Shown: positions 53,036-62,177 of the stretch, one piece after another | Layout: each line of letters begins with the position of its first letter | Numbering within the stretch: position 1 is the stretch's first letter | Assembly (NCBI GenBank): GCA_018816865.1 | Contig: JAHIUW010000036.1 | Coordinates: forward strand, 62,001 to 126,000 | Direction: 5' to 3' | Length of the DNA stretch: 64,000 nt | Source of the DNA: Pseudomonadota bacterium | GTDB lineage: Bacteria; Desulfobacterota; Desulfovibrionia; Desulfovibrionales; Desulfovibrionaceae | The notes under the pieces: model-generated | Database searches by the model: none | The model's input: the letters and a program-made list of their open reading frames with translations, nothing else | What the model was told of the DNA's origin: nothing | Translations under genes and position numbers: made by a program

Positions 53036-53142
53036 GCACGCAAAAGCAACCCTGCACATGCCGGGTCCGGAACGGTGCCGACGTTGCCTCGCGCCGCTTT
53101 CGAAGGTACAAGCTTGCCTCAGCGCAAACCACAACCGCCCGG

Positions 53143-54351
53143 ATGACACAGATGCCCAGCACATCCACCCCCGAGGGTTCAGCCGTCCTCCCGCTGCGCG
53201 GGGCCCTGCCCTACCTGCTGATCTTTGCCGGGCTGTTTTTCGTGAACTTCGCCTCGCGGGTCATCCTGGGGCCGTTCCTGCCCCTGGTCGAAACAGAATT
53301 CGGCATCAGCCACGCCCAGGCTGGCGGACTGTTTTTGCCCATCTCCCTGGGCATGAGCCTCTCCATGGCCCTGTCCAGCGTCGTCGCCCGATGGCTCAGC
53401 CACCGGGGGGCCATCCTGCTGTCGACCTTCGCCATCGGCCTGTCCATGATCGCGGTTTCACGCGCCCCGAGCATGCCGCTGCTGCGCCTGGACCTGCTGC
53501 TGATGGGCATGGCGGGCGGACTCTATTTCCCCTCCGCCATCTCCGCCATCACCAGCTTTTTGGAGCCCCGCCACTGGGGCAAGGGCATCGCCGTGCACGA
53601 ACTGGCCCCCAACGCGGCCTTCATCGTCGTGCCTGCCCTGGGGGCCGTGTTGACCGGGATTCTGTCCTGGAGGACGGTCTTCGCCGGGTTCGGCGTACTG
53701 GCCTTGTGCATGGGGGTGCTGTTCATCGTCAAAGGCCGCGGAGGCGAGCACCGGGGAGAGACACCCAGTCCCTCCGTGGTGCTTCAGGATGTGCTGCTGC
53801 GTCCCGCTTTCTGGGGACTGGCCCTGCTTTTTTCCCTGGCCATCGCCGCCAGTTTCGGCCCCTACAGCATGCTGGCCCTGTACCTGACCGACGAAGCGGG
53901 CATGGACGTGGAGCAGGCCAACATGGTGCTGATGGCCTCGCGCCTGGCCGGACCGGTGGTGGCCCTGACTTCGGGGGTCATCGTGGACCGCATCGGCGCC
54001 CGCGCCACAGCGGCCCTGTCCCTGGGGCTGACGGGCATGCTCACGGTCTGTCTGGGGCTGTTCTCGGGCTGGGCCCTCATCGCCTCGGCCATCGGCCAGC
54101 CGATCCTCGCCGTGTGCTTCTTTCCGGCAGGACTGACCGCCGCCTCGCTGGCCTTTCCCTTGCGGGTGCGCAACATCGCACTCTCGCTCATCGTGCCCGT
54201 GGCCGTGCTTCTGGGGGGAGGGTTGACTCCGCCTGCCCTGGGCTGGTTCGGAGACAGGGGGGATTTCGCCGGAGGCTTCATCTTGCTCGGCGCACTGATC
54301 ATCGCCGGGCTGCTGCCCCTGAAATTCATGCGCTTTTCCAAGGGCGACTGA
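53143..54351 (+). CDS. Major facilitator superfamily transporter
   Basis: 402 residues with about 12 membrane helices; ARWLSHRGAILL in the loop between helices 2 and 3 is the MFS-A position, and a repeat of it occurs at GVIVDRIGARAT after helix 8. It is closest in feel to the NimT/CynX or NarK-type small-molecule carriers. The substrate is unknown. Starts at 53143 or 53152 are both possible; neither has a strong Shine-Dalgarno. It shares its control region with the zra operon, so it may export or import something linked to metal or envelope stress. Confidence 0.85.
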   Translation: MTQMPSTSTPEGSAVLPLRGALPYLLIFAGLFFVNFASRVILGPFLPLVETEFGISHAQAGGLFLPISLGMSLSMALSSVVARWLSHRGAILLSTFAIGLSMIAVSRAPSMPLLRLDLLLMGMAGGLYFPSAISAITSFLEPRHWGKGIAVHELAPNAAFIVVPALGAVLTGILSWRTVFAGFGVLALCMGVLFIVKGRGGEHRGETPSPSVVLQDVLLRPAFWGLALLFSLAIAASFGPYSMLALYLTDEAGMDVEQANMVLMASRLAGPVVALTSGVIVDRIGARATAALSLGLTGMLTVCLGLFSGWALIASAIGQPILAVCFFPAGLTAASLAFPLRVRNIALSLIVPVAVLLGGGLTPPALGWFGDRGDFAGGFILLGALIIAGLLPLKFMRFSKGD

Positions 54352-54425
54352 TCAAGACACTTTGGGTTCGGGACCACGCTGCCGGACATCTTCACCAGCA
54401 ATGCAAACGGTCGGAGCAGACCTGC

Positions 54426-55616
54426 TCAGGACCCGCCATCCGTGCCTTCTCCGTCCGCGCCAGGTCTGGATCCGGGACACACCGACCCACCGGGCTGGAG
54501 CGCATCGTTGAAGACCTCGCCGTAGATTCGCAGCATGACCATGGTGAACGAAAGGATCAACGGGCCATAGAGCAGCCCCGCAGGACCGAAGGCCTGCAGG
54601 CCGCCGATCACCGACAGGAAGATATACAGCAGCGGCATGCCCGAGGCCTCTTTCATGAAATAGGGGCGCAGGAACGTGTCGATGCTGGTCACGCCCAGCC
54701 CACACCACACCAGCAGGAACACCGCCGACTGCCACTGACCAACGATGAACAGGTAGACCGTGGCCGGGACCCAGACGATGCCCGTGCCAAGCACCGGGAC
54801 CAGGGAGGTGAAGCCCATCATCGTCCCCCAGAACAGAGACGGAATGCCCACAAACGACAGCCCCACACCGCCCGCAACCCCCTGCAGCAGGGCTACCAGC
54901 AGCCCACCCACCAGCACCGAGCGCGACACGTTGCGCAGGTTGTTGATGATGGTGTCCTCCTGGTCCTCGTGCAGCGGGGAGAGATACTTCACATACTCGA
55001 TCATGCGCCGCCCCTCCTTGAGCAGAAAGAACAGCACGAACAGCATGATCACGAACTGCAAGAGCACGGTGAAGGCGTTCCCCAGGATGCTCGTGCCCAT
55101 GCCGATCATGGTCTGGCCCACATTGCGCGAGAACTGGATCAGCCCCGACTGGAAGTCGATACCGGCGAAATCGATGAAGGGCAGTTTCTGCTGCAGCCAA
55201 CTCAGCACCATCTCCACCCGGGCCTTGGTGAGCAATTCCTCGAACCCCGGACTGCGCAGCCAGGTCGTGATCTCGGAGATGCTGGTCGCCGCCTGGGTCA
55301 CCAGCCCGGTCAGAAAGAAAAACGTGGGCAGAAACAGACAGAAAAACACGATCAGCAGCACCACCACCGCAGCGAAGGTATCCCGGCCTCCCATTGTGCG
55401 GGAGATTCGTGTAAACAACGGATAGAAGATCGCCGCCAGGACGCTGGCAAGCACGATGGGCGTCAGAAACGGGCTGAAGACCCGGTACGCAAGATACAGG
55501 GCAAACAGGATCAGCACCGCCAGGGTCCATTTATACATGCTGCCCCCGACAAGGCGGGGGGAGTTGCCGTTCTCGCTCAAGACCGTTTCTCCGTGTTCGA
55601 GGATGGTGATGTCCAC
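54426..55616 (-). CDS. AI-2E family transporter-like membrane protein
   Basis: 396 residues, with about eight helices in the pattern of the AI-2E/PerM/YdiK family: an N-terminal pair, a long central soluble stretch (about 130-190; SEITTWLRSPGFEELL), and a C-terminal half with LLVALLQGVAGGVGLSFVG, TSLVPVLGTGIVWVPATVYL and the signature IDTFLRPYFM. GTG at 55616 gives 26 extra residues; ATG at 55538 is the other likely start. Function may be quorum-signal export or Na+/H+ exchange. Pro/Gly-rich C-terminus. Confidence 0.85.
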   Translation of the reverse strand: MDITILEHGETVLSENGNSPRLVGGSMYKWTLAVLILFALYLAYRVFSPFLTPIVLASVLAAIFYPLFTRISRTMGGRDTFAAVVVLLIVFFCLFLPTFFFLTGLVTQAATSISEITTWLRSPGFEELLTKARVEMVLSWLQQKLPFIDFAGIDFQSGLIQFSRNVGQTMIGMGTSILGNAFTVLLQFVIMLFVLFFLLKEGRRMIEYVKYLSPLHEDQEDTIINNLRNVSRSVLVGGLLVALLQGVAGGVGLSFVGIPSLFWGTMMGFTSLVPVLGTGIVWVPATVYLFIVGQWQSAVFLLVWCGLGVTSIDTFLRPYFMKEASGMPLLYIFLSVIGGLQAFGPAGLLYGPLILSFTMVMLRIYGEVFNDALQPGGSVCPGSRPGADGEGTDGGS

Positions 55617-55687
55617 TCTGTATCAGGCTCGGGCATGTCGCGCCAGAGGCAAACCGAAGCGTTGCCTCATCCATTTGGCGCACGGGT

Positions 55688-55715
55688 TTGACAACCCGGG
55701 GACAGACCGTATACC
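55688..55715 (+). promoter_or_regulatory. Promoter of the NifU-like gene
   Basis: TTGACA (55688-55693), 16 bases, TATACC (55710-55715). The expected start is near 55722; AGAGGAGG precedes the ATG at 55747. Confidence 0.65.
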
Positions 55716-55746
55716 ACCCTGACAGCTTTTAGAGGAGGGCAAGATC

Positions 55747-55968
55747 ATGCGCGAGAGAGTGGAACAGGCCCTGGCCAAGGTCCGACCGGCCCTGCAGGCC
55801 GACGGCGGCGACGTTGAACTGGTGGAGATCACCGACGACGGTGTGGTCCGGGTGCGCCTCCAGGGGGCCTGCAAAGGCTGCCCCATGGCGCAAAAGACCC
55901 TGAAACACGGTGTCGAGCGCATCGTCATGAGGGAAGTCCCCGAAGTCCAACGCGTCGAGGCCGTATAG
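55747..55968 (+). CDS. NifU-like C-terminal-domain Fe-S scaffold
   Basis: 73 residues, only the NifU C-terminal fold. The cluster-binding Cys pair is in GACKGCPMAQKTLKHG (C-x2-C), after the motif ALQADGGDVELVEI. It would assemble or carry [4Fe-4S] clusters to apoproteins; sulfate reducers need many. It is monocistronic with its own promoter, upstream of gltX. Confidence 0.92.
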   Translation: MRERVEQALAKVRPALQADGGDVELVEITDDGVVRVRLQGACKGCPMAQKTLKHGVERIVMREVPEVQRVEAV

Positions 55969-56061
55969 CTCCCCATTATCCTTAAAAAGAGAATCCCGTG
56001 GCCGCCCGGCCACGGGGAACCGGCCTGTTGCGCCGGAATATTCCGTCAGGAGACCCAACCC

Positions 56062-57462
56062 ATGCCCAAAGTGGTGACCCGCTTCCCCCCCAGCCCCACG
56101 GGCTATCTGCATATCGGCGGCGCCCGCACCGCGCTGTTCAACTGGCTGTTCGCCCGCGCCAATGGCGGCGAGTTCGTGCTGCGCATCGAGGACACGGACC
56201 AGGCCCGCTCCACCCCTGAGATGACCCAGGCCATCGTGGACGGCATGACCTGGCTCGGCCTGGACTGGGACCACGGTCCCTACCTGCAGTCCGACCGCAC
56301 CGAGCTTTACAACCAGCACATCGAAAAACTTTTGGCCTCGGGCCACGCCTACTACTGCGACTGTACCCCCGAGCAGGTGGATGCCATGCGCGAAAAGGCC
56401 CGCGTCGACGGCACAAAGCCCAAATACGACGGAACCTGCCGCAGCAGGAACCTCGGTCCCGGCGAGGGCCACGTGGTGCGCTTCAAGGCCCCGGAGGGTC
56501 TGTGCGCCTGGAACGACCTGGTCAAGGGCCCGATGCACATGGACTATCAGGAGATGGTGGACGACTTTGTCCTGCGCCGCTCGGGTGGTAGCCCCATGTA
56601 CAATCTGGCCGTGGTGGTGGACGACGCCGACATGGGCGTGACCCACATCATCCGCGGTGAAGACCATCTCTCCAACAACCCCAAGCAGATGGCGCTGTAC
56701 AACGCCCTGGGCTACCCCATGCCCGAGTTCGGGCACGTGCCCATGATCTTCGGCTCGGACCGCAAGAAACTCTCCAAGCGCCATGGGGCCATGAGCGTCA
56801 TGGACTACGAGAAGCTGGGCTTTCTGCCCGAGGCCATGGTCAACTACCTGGTGCGCCTGGGCTGGGGCCACGGCGACCAGGAGGTCTTCAGCCGCGAAGA
56901 ACTGGTCAAGCTGTTCACCGCCAAGGGCCTGAATTCCTCGCCCTCGATGTTCGACCTGACCAAGCTGACCAGCGTCAACGCCCACTACATCAAGGAGTCC
57001 CCCGTGGACGCCCTGGTGCCGTTGTTGGCCCGCTACCTGAAGGACCTGGGGTTGTCCGCCGACGACACCCTGCTGGCCAAGATCGTGCCCCTGTATCAGC
57101 CCCGCGCCACCACCATGGTGGAAATGGCCGAGCAGTGCGCGTTCTTCCTGATGGACGACGAACAGCTCGAATACGATCCCCAGGCCGTTCAAAAGAACTT
57201 GAAGCCCGCGGCACGCGAGATCCTGGCGGATGTGCGCACCCTGCTGACCGGGCTGGACGAATTCAGCGAGGCAGCCCTGGAAGGAGCCCTGCATGCCTTT
57301 GTCGAACAGCGCGAACTCAAATTCGGCATGATTGCCCAACCCGTGCGCGTGGCCATCACCGGCCGCAGCTTCAGCCCTGGCCTGTACGAGACCCTGGCCG
57401 TGCTGGGCAAGGACAAGGCCCTGAGACGCATGGAGCGCGCCCTGTCCCTGCCCCAGGACTAG
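56062..57462 (+). CDS. gltX: Glutamyl-tRNA synthetase
   Basis: 466 residues, class I synthetase. The HIGH-type motif is in PSPTGYLHIGGARTALFNW and the KMSKS-type motif is KKLSKRHGAM. The insertion with CTPEQVDAMREKARVDG and the zinc-like Cys set (YYCDCTPE, TCRSRN) fits GltX; the C-terminal anticodon-binding part is normal. It charges tRNA-Glu (and perhaps tRNA-Gln, if an amidotransferase is present). The ATG at 56062 is behind CAGGAG. Confidence 0.96.
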   Translation: MPKVVTRFPPSPTGYLHIGGARTALFNWLFARANGGEFVLRIEDTDQARSTPEMTQAIVDGMTWLGLDWDHGPYLQSDRTELYNQHIEKLLASGHAYYCDCTPEQVDAMREKARVDGTKPKYDGTCRSRNLGPGEGHVVRFKAPEGLCAWNDLVKGPMHMDYQEMVDDFVLRRSGGSPMYNLAVVVDDADMGVTHIIRGEDHLSNNPKQMALYNALGYPMPEFGHVPMIFGSDRKKLSKRHGAMSVMDYEKLGFLPEAMVNYLVRLGWGHGDQEVFSREELVKLFTAKGLNSSPSMFDLTKLTSVNAHYIKESPVDALVPLLARYLKDLGLSADDTLLAKIVPLYQPRATTMVEMAEQCAFFLMDDEQLEYDPQAVQKNLKPAAREILADVRTLLTGLDEFSEAALEGALHAFVEQRELKFGMIAQPVRVAITGRSFSPGLYETLAVLGKDKALRRMERALSLPQD

Positions 57463-57543
57463 CGCCAGACACGTTCAAGACGAGCACCGGACGAGCCCGC
57501 AAGACGGCACAAGACCGGCGCGCCCTGCCCCGCAAGCAATGCC

Positions 57544-57576
57544 AAAGCCCCGATCAGTTCCTGGTCGGGGCTTTTT
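57544..57576 (+). terminator. Terminator after gltX
   Basis: AAAGCCCCGA (57544-57553), 11-nt loop, TCGGGGCTTT (57565-57574) with T's to 57576. Confidence 0.87.
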
Positions 57577-57625
57577 GCGACGAGACTGGCCGCCTGCGGC
57601 GGATGGGCCTGTCAAAGGAAACAAG

Positions 57626-57653
57626 AAAAGCCCCACAGGGATCCCTGTGGGGC
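57626..57653 (-). terminator. Terminator of rpmB
   Basis: A 24-bp palindrome GCCCCACAGGGA/TCCCTGTGGGGC (57630-57653), followed on the minus strand by TTTTCTTGTTT. It lies 26 bases past the rpmB stop. Confidence 0.85.
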
Positions 57654-57678
57654 CATTTTCCATTGTCTTCCGCGGCGC

Positions 57679-57888
57679 TTAGGCCGCCGGGGTAACAGCG
57701 GGCTTCTTGATGCTGCCGGAACGGATGCAGCGGGTGCAAACCTTCAGGCTTTTGACCTCGCCGGAATCCAACTGCACACGAACCTTCTGCAGGTTGGGCA
57801 TGAAGCGACGCTTGGTCTTGTTGTTCGCGTGGGAAACGTTATTGCCAACCTGGGGGCGCTTGCCGCAGATCTCACAAACCTGGCTCAT
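57679..57888 (-). CDS. rpmB: 50S ribosomal protein L28
   Basis: 69 residues. The zinc-binding form: CEICGK near the start and CTRCIRSG near the end. [19 protein letters not shown] is the family signature. It is monocistronic and divergent from yceD. The ATG at 57888 is behind AGGAGG. Confidence 0.96.
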   Translation of the reverse strand: MSQVCEICGKRPQVGNNVSHANNKTKRRFMPNLQKVRVQLDSGEVKSLKVCTRCIRSGSIKKPAVTPAA

Positions 57889-58005
57889 GGTGATCCTCCT
57901 GTATTTCTCCGGCGGTGCACGCGCACAGCGCAGCCCGCTGAGTGATTCCTAAAATTTGGTCGGGCGGCGGGGACGGCCCGCTTGCACCCAAATCGAATTC
58001 GGTTG

Positions 58006-58032
58006 CTTATACCAGCCAGATCGAAAACGCAA
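58006..58032 (-). promoter_or_regulatory. Candidate promoter of rpmB
   Basis: Minus strand TTGCGT (58032-58027), 15 bases, TATAAG (58011-58006), with TGG before the -10. The spacer is short. It is back to back with the yceD promoter, whose -35 is only 10 bp away. Confidence 0.45.
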
Positions 58033-58042
58033 GCGTTTGGCC

Positions 58043-58070
58043 TTGACAATTCGAAATTTTCACCTATAGG
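58043..58070 (+). promoter_or_regulatory. Promoter of the yceD-rpmF-plsX-fabH operon
   Basis: TTGACA (58043-58048), 16 bases, TATAGG (58065-58070). The expected start is near 58077, so the leader to the ATG at 58094 is very short. Confidence 0.65.
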
Positions 58071-58093
58071 TATGTCCTCCTGCGAGGCAAACT

Positions 58094-58624
58094 ATGGAAA
58101 CATTCTGGATAGACATTACAGACATCCCGGCACAGGGCCGGGAATTTTCGTTTTCGGACCCCGAAATCTGGGCAGTCCCGGCGAAACACTACGCGATGGA
58201 AGCCGTGCCCGGTAAGGGCATGGAGGCCACGTTACTTGTTATTCCCCAGGGCGACAAGTGCCTGGTCACCGGCCGCATCGCCGGCACGGTGAGCATTCCT
58301 TGCGACCGCTGCACCGAGCCGGCCAGCTTCTCCTTCGAACAGCAGTTCGAGACCTTCGAGGAACTGGTCCCCGATACGCAGGACGACCGCGAACCACTGC
58401 TTCGTGAACACGAGGGCAAGTTAGAGCTTGACGCGGGGACGATCCTCTGGGAACAGTTCGTCCTCGCTTTGCCGGTCAAGCCACTGTGCTCGGAAGACTG
58501 CAAGGGCCTTTGCCCCCACTGCGGTGTGGCCCTGAACATGCACAGCTGTGATTGCGGCTCCAAAGAGGGCGATCCCAGACTGGCGATCCTCCGGGGCCTG
58601 AAGTTCCCGGACAAAGACAACTAG
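58094..58624 (+). CDS. yceD: YceD/DUF177 family protein
   Basis: 176 residues. The N-terminal beta domain contains the Cys motif [12 protein letters not shown], typical of YceD; the C-terminus has a Cys/His cluster ([18 protein letters not shown], then CDCGS) and ends in [10 protein letters not shown]. It always precedes rpmF in many bacteria and is linked to 23S rRNA or ribosome assembly. The two Cys clusters suggest metal binding. Confidence 0.93.
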   Translation: METFWIDITDIPAQGREFSFSDPEIWAVPAKHYAMEAVPGKGMEATLLVIPQGDKCLVTGRIAGTVSIPCDRCTEPASFSFEQQFETFEELVPDTQDDREPLLREHEGKLELDAGTILWEQFVLALPVKPLCSEDCKGLCPHCGVALNMHSCDCGSKEGDPRLAILRGLKFPDKDN

Positions 58625-58685
58625 AGACGAACGCCGCCAACAGGTCGGCGACCGCATACAAGACATCAAGAACGAGGTAATACCA

Positions 58686-58868
58686 ATGGCAGTACCCAAG
58701 AAGAAGACGTCCAAGTCCAGGAGAGGCATGCGCCGGTCCCACGACCACGTAGCAGTGCCCACCGTGATTTTCTGCGAATGTGGCGAACCCACGCGCCCCC
58801 ACCGCGTCTGCACCAGCTGCGGCGCCTACAAGGGTAAGCAAGTGCTGTTCCAGGAAAATGCCGAGTAG
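58686..58868 (+). CDS. rpmF: 50S ribosomal protein L32
   Basis: 60 residues. N-terminal [19 protein letters not shown] is the L32 signature; the zinc ribbon is C-x-C-x10-C-x2-C (FCECGE, CTSCG). It overlaps plsX by 11 bases. L32 and phospholipid synthesis genes are co-transcribed in most bacteria, tying membrane synthesis to growth. Confidence 0.97.
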   Translation: MAVPKKKTSKSRRGMRRSHDHVAVPTVIFCECGEPTRPHRVCTSCGAYKGKQVLFQENAE

Positions 58869-59877
58869 CAAGCCGCGCATAGCCGTTGACGCCATGGGCG
58901 GCGACAGCGGCCCCAGCGTGGTTGTCCAGGGCGCACTCGACGCCGCGAAGGAGATGGGCTTGGCCCTGATCCTGGTGGGTGACGAAACCATACTTCGGGG
59001 CGAGTTGTCGCGTTCGGACACGTCCGGGCTGGACATCGACGTCGTGCACACCACCGAGGTGGCGGGCATGACGGACAAGCCTTCCGACGTCCTGCGTCGC
59101 AAGAAGGATTCCTCCATCCAGGTGGCCTGCCGCCTAGTGAAGGAAGGCCGCGCCGACGGCGTGGTCAGCGCGGGCAATTCCGGGGCTTCCGTGGCCTGCG
59201 GGATGTTTGTCATCGGTCGCGCCAAGGGTGTCCTGCGGCCAGCTTTCGCCGGCATCCTGCCCACGGTCAAGAGACCCATGGTTCTCTTGGATGTGGGCGC
59301 CAATGTCGATTCCAGACCAGAACACCTCTTCCAATTCGCTTTATTGGGAGAGGTGCTGGCGCGCGATGTGCTGGGCTATGCGCAACCCCGCGTGGGTATC
59401 CTGTCCATCGGCGAGGAGGAGGGCAAGGGCAACAGCCTGGTCAAGGAGACCTTTGACCGGCTCAAGGCCTCGTCCCTGCGTTTTGTGGGCAATATGGAAG
59501 GCCGCGACGTATTCACGGGCGACGTGGACGTCGTGGTCTGCGACGGTTTTGTGGGCAACGTGGCCCTGAAGCTCTCCGAGGGCTTGGCCTCCAGCATGGC
59601 CAAGGTCTTGAAGCGCGAACTCATGAGCAGCTGGCTTGGCAAGATCGGAACCTTCCTGGCCAAGGGCAGGCTCAGAAGCTTTGCCCGCTTTGTGGACTAC
59701 GCCGAATACGGCGGAGCACCGCTGTTGGGCCTGGCTGGCATCGTCATCGTCTGCCACGGCGCATCCAATCCAAGGGCCATCTCCAGTGCCGTGAAAATGG
59801 CCGGACGGTTCGTGGAAAGCGGTGCCAACGAGCACATCAAGAAGGCGCTGGAAGAACATCAGGGCATCAACGGCTAG
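58858..59877 (+). CDS. plsX: Phosphate acyltransferase PlsX
   Basis: 339 residues. The N-terminus [20 protein letters not shown] is diagnostic; later [14 protein letters not shown] and [17 protein letters not shown] mark the family. It makes acyl-phosphate from acyl-ACP, the first step to phosphatidic acid. ATG at 58858, inside the end of rpmF, gives the normal N-terminus. Confidence 0.96.
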   Translation: MPSSKPRIAVDAMGGDSGPSVVVQGALDAAKEMGLALILVGDETILRGELSRSDTSGLDIDVVHTTEVAGMTDKPSDVLRRKKDSSIQVACRLVKEGRADGVVSAGNSGASVACGMFVIGRAKGVLRPAFAGILPTVKRPMVLLDVGANVDSRPEHLFQFALLGEVLARDVLGYAQPRVGILSIGEEEGKGNSLVKETFDRLKASSLRFVGNMEGRDVFTGDVDVVVCDGFVGNVALKLSEGLASSMAKVLKRELMSSWLGKIGTFLAKGRLRSFARFVDYAEYGGAPLLGLAGIVIVCHGASNPRAISSAVKMAGRFVESGANEHIKKALEEHQGING

Positions 59878-59921
59878 ACCAACGCCCCCTTGTCCCGCGC
59901 CCTTCAAACCGACGGGATACC

Positions 59922-60908
59922 ATGACACAACAAGTATATATCCGTGGTTTCGGGTTCAATGTCCCGGACAAGATCGTGACCAACGCCGAATTGGAAGGTT
60001 CCGTCGATACCAGTGACGAGTGGATCACCTCCCGCACGGGCATCAAGCAACGGCACATCTCCGAGGGCGAGGTCACCTCTGATCTGGGCGCCAAGGCGGC
60101 CCGTCAGGCCCTGGCTGACGCGGGCATCGACGCCGCGGACGTGACCCACATCATCTGCGCCACCTGCAGTCCGGACTCCTACTGCCCCAATACCGCCACC
60201 CAGATCCAGCACAAGCTCGGCATCTCCGGGTGCATGGCCTTTGACCTGAATGCGGCCTGCTCCGGATACCTCTACAGCCTGCAGACCGCCCGCGGCTTCA
60301 TCTCCGCCGATCCCGATTCTGTGGTGTTGATCGTTGCCTCGGAAGTGCTCTCCGTGCGGACCAACTGGCAGGACCGCACCACCTGCGTGCTGTTCGGAGA
60401 TGGCTCGGGCGCTGCCGTGGTCTCCGCCGACAAGGGCGAGAACGGGGTCGAAATCCTGGACGCGCTCATGGAATCCGACGGCCAGTACGGTGATCTCTTG
60501 ACCATCCTGGGCGGCGGCGCCGAGCACCCCTACAAACTCGGCGACACCGTGGACGAGGCTTTCTTCATCCAGATGAACGGACGCGAGGTCTACAAGGTCG
60601 CCGTGCGCAGCATGACCCAGGTCTGCCAGCGCCTGATGGAAAAAAGCGGCCTGACCGTGGACGACATCGACGTACTGATCCCCCACCAGGCCAACCTGCG
60701 CATCATCGAGGCCGTGGGCAAGAAACTCGGCATCCCCGAAGAACGGGTCTTCACCAACGTCCAGAAATACGGCAACACCTCCGCCGCCAGCGTGGGCATC
60801 GCCCTGGCCGAGGGCCGTACCCAAGGCGATCTGGAACCCGGCACCTTGGCGATGGTCACCACCTTTGGTTCCGGATTCACCTGGGGTGCGCTGCTCCTGC
60901 AATTTTAG
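59922..60908 (+). CDS. fabH: 3-oxoacyl-ACP synthase III
   Basis: 328 residues. The active-site triad is seen: Cys in DLNAACSGYLYSL, His in IPHQANLRIIEAV and Asn in YGNTSAASVGIAL. It condenses acetyl-CoA with malonyl-ACP to start fatty-acid synthesis. It follows plsX by 44 bases. The C-terminal GSGFTWGALLLQF is standard. Confidence 0.97.
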   Translation: MTQQVYIRGFGFNVPDKIVTNAELEGSVDTSDEWITSRTGIKQRHISEGEVTSDLGAKAARQALADAGIDAADVTHIICATCSPDSYCPNTATQIQHKLGISGCMAFDLNAACSGYLYSLQTARGFISADPDSVVLIVASEVLSVRTNWQDRTTCVLFGDGSGAAVVSADKGENGVEILDALMESDGQYGDLLTILGGGAEHPYKLGDTVDEAFFIQMNGREVYKVAVRSMTQVCQRLMEKSGLTVDDIDVLIPHQANLRIIEAVGKKLGIPEERVFTNVQKYGNTSAASVGIALAEGRTQGDLEPGTLAMVTTFGSGFTWGALLLQF

Positions 60909-60971
60909 CTGATATCGCAACGATCACTATAAGTTCCTGGATTTGATCACGTTTTCCAATAAAAGACAGGA

Positions 60972-61000
60972 TTGAAGTCAAGGCTGATTTAGGCTACAAA
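60972..61000 (+). promoter_or_regulatory. Candidate internal promoter before fabG
   Basis: TTGAAG (60972-60977), 17 bases, TACAAA (60995-61000), four of six matches each. It lies in the AT-rich 130-base gap after fabH and may allow separate control of fabG-acpP-fabF. Confidence 0.45.
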
Positions 61001-61038
61001 CTCAGCTTCAATTCATTGAAAACGAACCGGGTGAAACA

Positions 61039-61782
61039 ATGGGCGATCTCTCAAAAACTGTTCTGGTTACCGGCGGCTCCCGGGGCATCGGCAAGGCCTG
61101 TGCCCTGCGGATGGCCAAGGAAGGCTATCAGGTCTACCTGACCTATGTCAGCCGACCCGAAGAGGCCGAGAAGGTCGTCGCGGAGATTGAAGCATCAGGT
61201 GGCAGCGCCACGGCCTTCCGACTCGATCAGTCCGACCGCGAGGCCATCGTCAATTTCTTCAACGACGAAATCAAGGGCAAGGTCTTTCTGTCCGCGCTGG
61301 TCAACAACGCGGGCATGACCAAGGACGGCCTGATGATGCGCATGAAGGACGAGGACTGGGACAAGGTCATCGCCGTGAATCTGACCGGGGCTTTCGCCTG
61401 CCTGCGCGAGGCCTCCAAGATCATGGGCAAGCAGCGCACCGGACGCATCGTGAACATGGCCTCGGTGGTCGGCCAGATGGGCAACGCGGGCCAAGCCAAC
61501 TACGTGGCCTCCAAGGCCGGACTCATCGGCCTGACCAAGACCGCGGCCCTGGAACTTGCCCCCCGGAATATCACCGTGAACGCAGTGGCCCCCGGTTTCA
61601 TTGAAACCGACATGACGTCCGAGCTTTCCGAAAAAATAACAGAGACCATGCTCAGCCACATTCCCTTGAAACGCCTCGGTTCCACCGAGGACGTCGCAGG
61701 GGCCGTGGCCTTCCTGATCTCTGACAACGCAGCCTACATCACCGGCCAGGTTCTGTCTGTCACCGGTGGCATGTACATGTAA
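61039..61782 (+). CDS. fabG: 3-oxoacyl-ACP reductase
   Basis: 247 residues, Fab[17 protein letters not shown] binds [20 protein letters not shown] is the conserved loop, and the triad Ser/Tyr/Lys is in [21 protein letters not shown]. The end [14 protein letters not shown] is standard. It reduces 3-oxoacyl-ACP in fatty-acid elongation. It is between fabH and acpP. Confidence 0.97.
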   Translation: MGDLSKTVLVTGGSRGIGKACALRMAKEGYQVYLTYVSRPEEAEKVVAEIEASGGSATAFRLDQSDREAIVNFFNDEIKGKVFLSALVNNAGMTKDGLMMRMKDEDWDKVIAVNLTGAFACLREASKIMGKQRTGRIVNMASVVGQMGNAGQANYVASKAGLIGLTKTAALELAPRNITVNAVAPGFIETDMTSELSEKITETMLSHIPLKRLGSTEDVAGAVAFLISDNAAYITGQVLSVTGGMYM

Positions 61783-61822
61783 TTCTAACTCAACATCGAA
61801 CGTATTGAAATTGGAGGATACC

Positions 61823-62053
61823 ATGTCCATTGAAGCCAAAGTGAAAGACATCATTGTCGACCAGCTCGGCGTTTCCGCTGAAGAAGTGATCAACGACGCC
61901 TCCTTCGTCGAGGACCTCGGCGCCGACTCCCTGGACCTGACCGAACTGATCATGGCCATGGAAGAGGAATTCGGCATTGAAATCGACGACGACGATGCCC
62001 AGAAGCTCCTCAAGGTGCAGGACGCCGTCGACTATATCGAAAAGAACAAATAA
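61823..62053 (+). CDS. acpP: Acyl carrier protein
   Basis: 76 residues, acidic. The phosphopantetheine site is Ser36 in [14 protein letters not shown] at 61823 follows GGAGG. It carries acyl chains between the fab enzymes and PlsX. Two hairpins follow immediately, so acpP probably has a short abundant transcript. Confidence 0.97.
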   Translation: MSIEAKVKDIIVDQLGVSAEEVINDASFVEDLGADSLDLTELIMAMEEEFGIEIDDDDAQKLLKVQDAVDYIEKNK

Positions 62054-62128
62054 GGGTTACACCCTTTTTGATACCTCTTCCGGAGCGTCTTGTGGCCGGC
62101 CATAGGCCATAAGACGCTTCCCCCTTTT
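62052..62128 (+). terminator. Tandem hairpins between acpP and fabF
   Basis: First: AAGGGT-TAC-ACCCTT followed by TTT (62052-62069), beginning in the acpP stop codon. Second: AGCGTCTTGTGGCC (62084-62097), 7-nt loop, GGCCATAAGACGCT (62105-62118), a 14-bp stem with one G-U, then a T-run after CCCCC (62125-62128). Both look like weak intrinsic terminators that let a fraction of transcription continue into fabF. Confidence 0.7.
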
Positions 62129-62177
62129 CTTCACAGACACACCGGTCGAAATCCCCGTCCGGATTTTGCGAGGCTTT

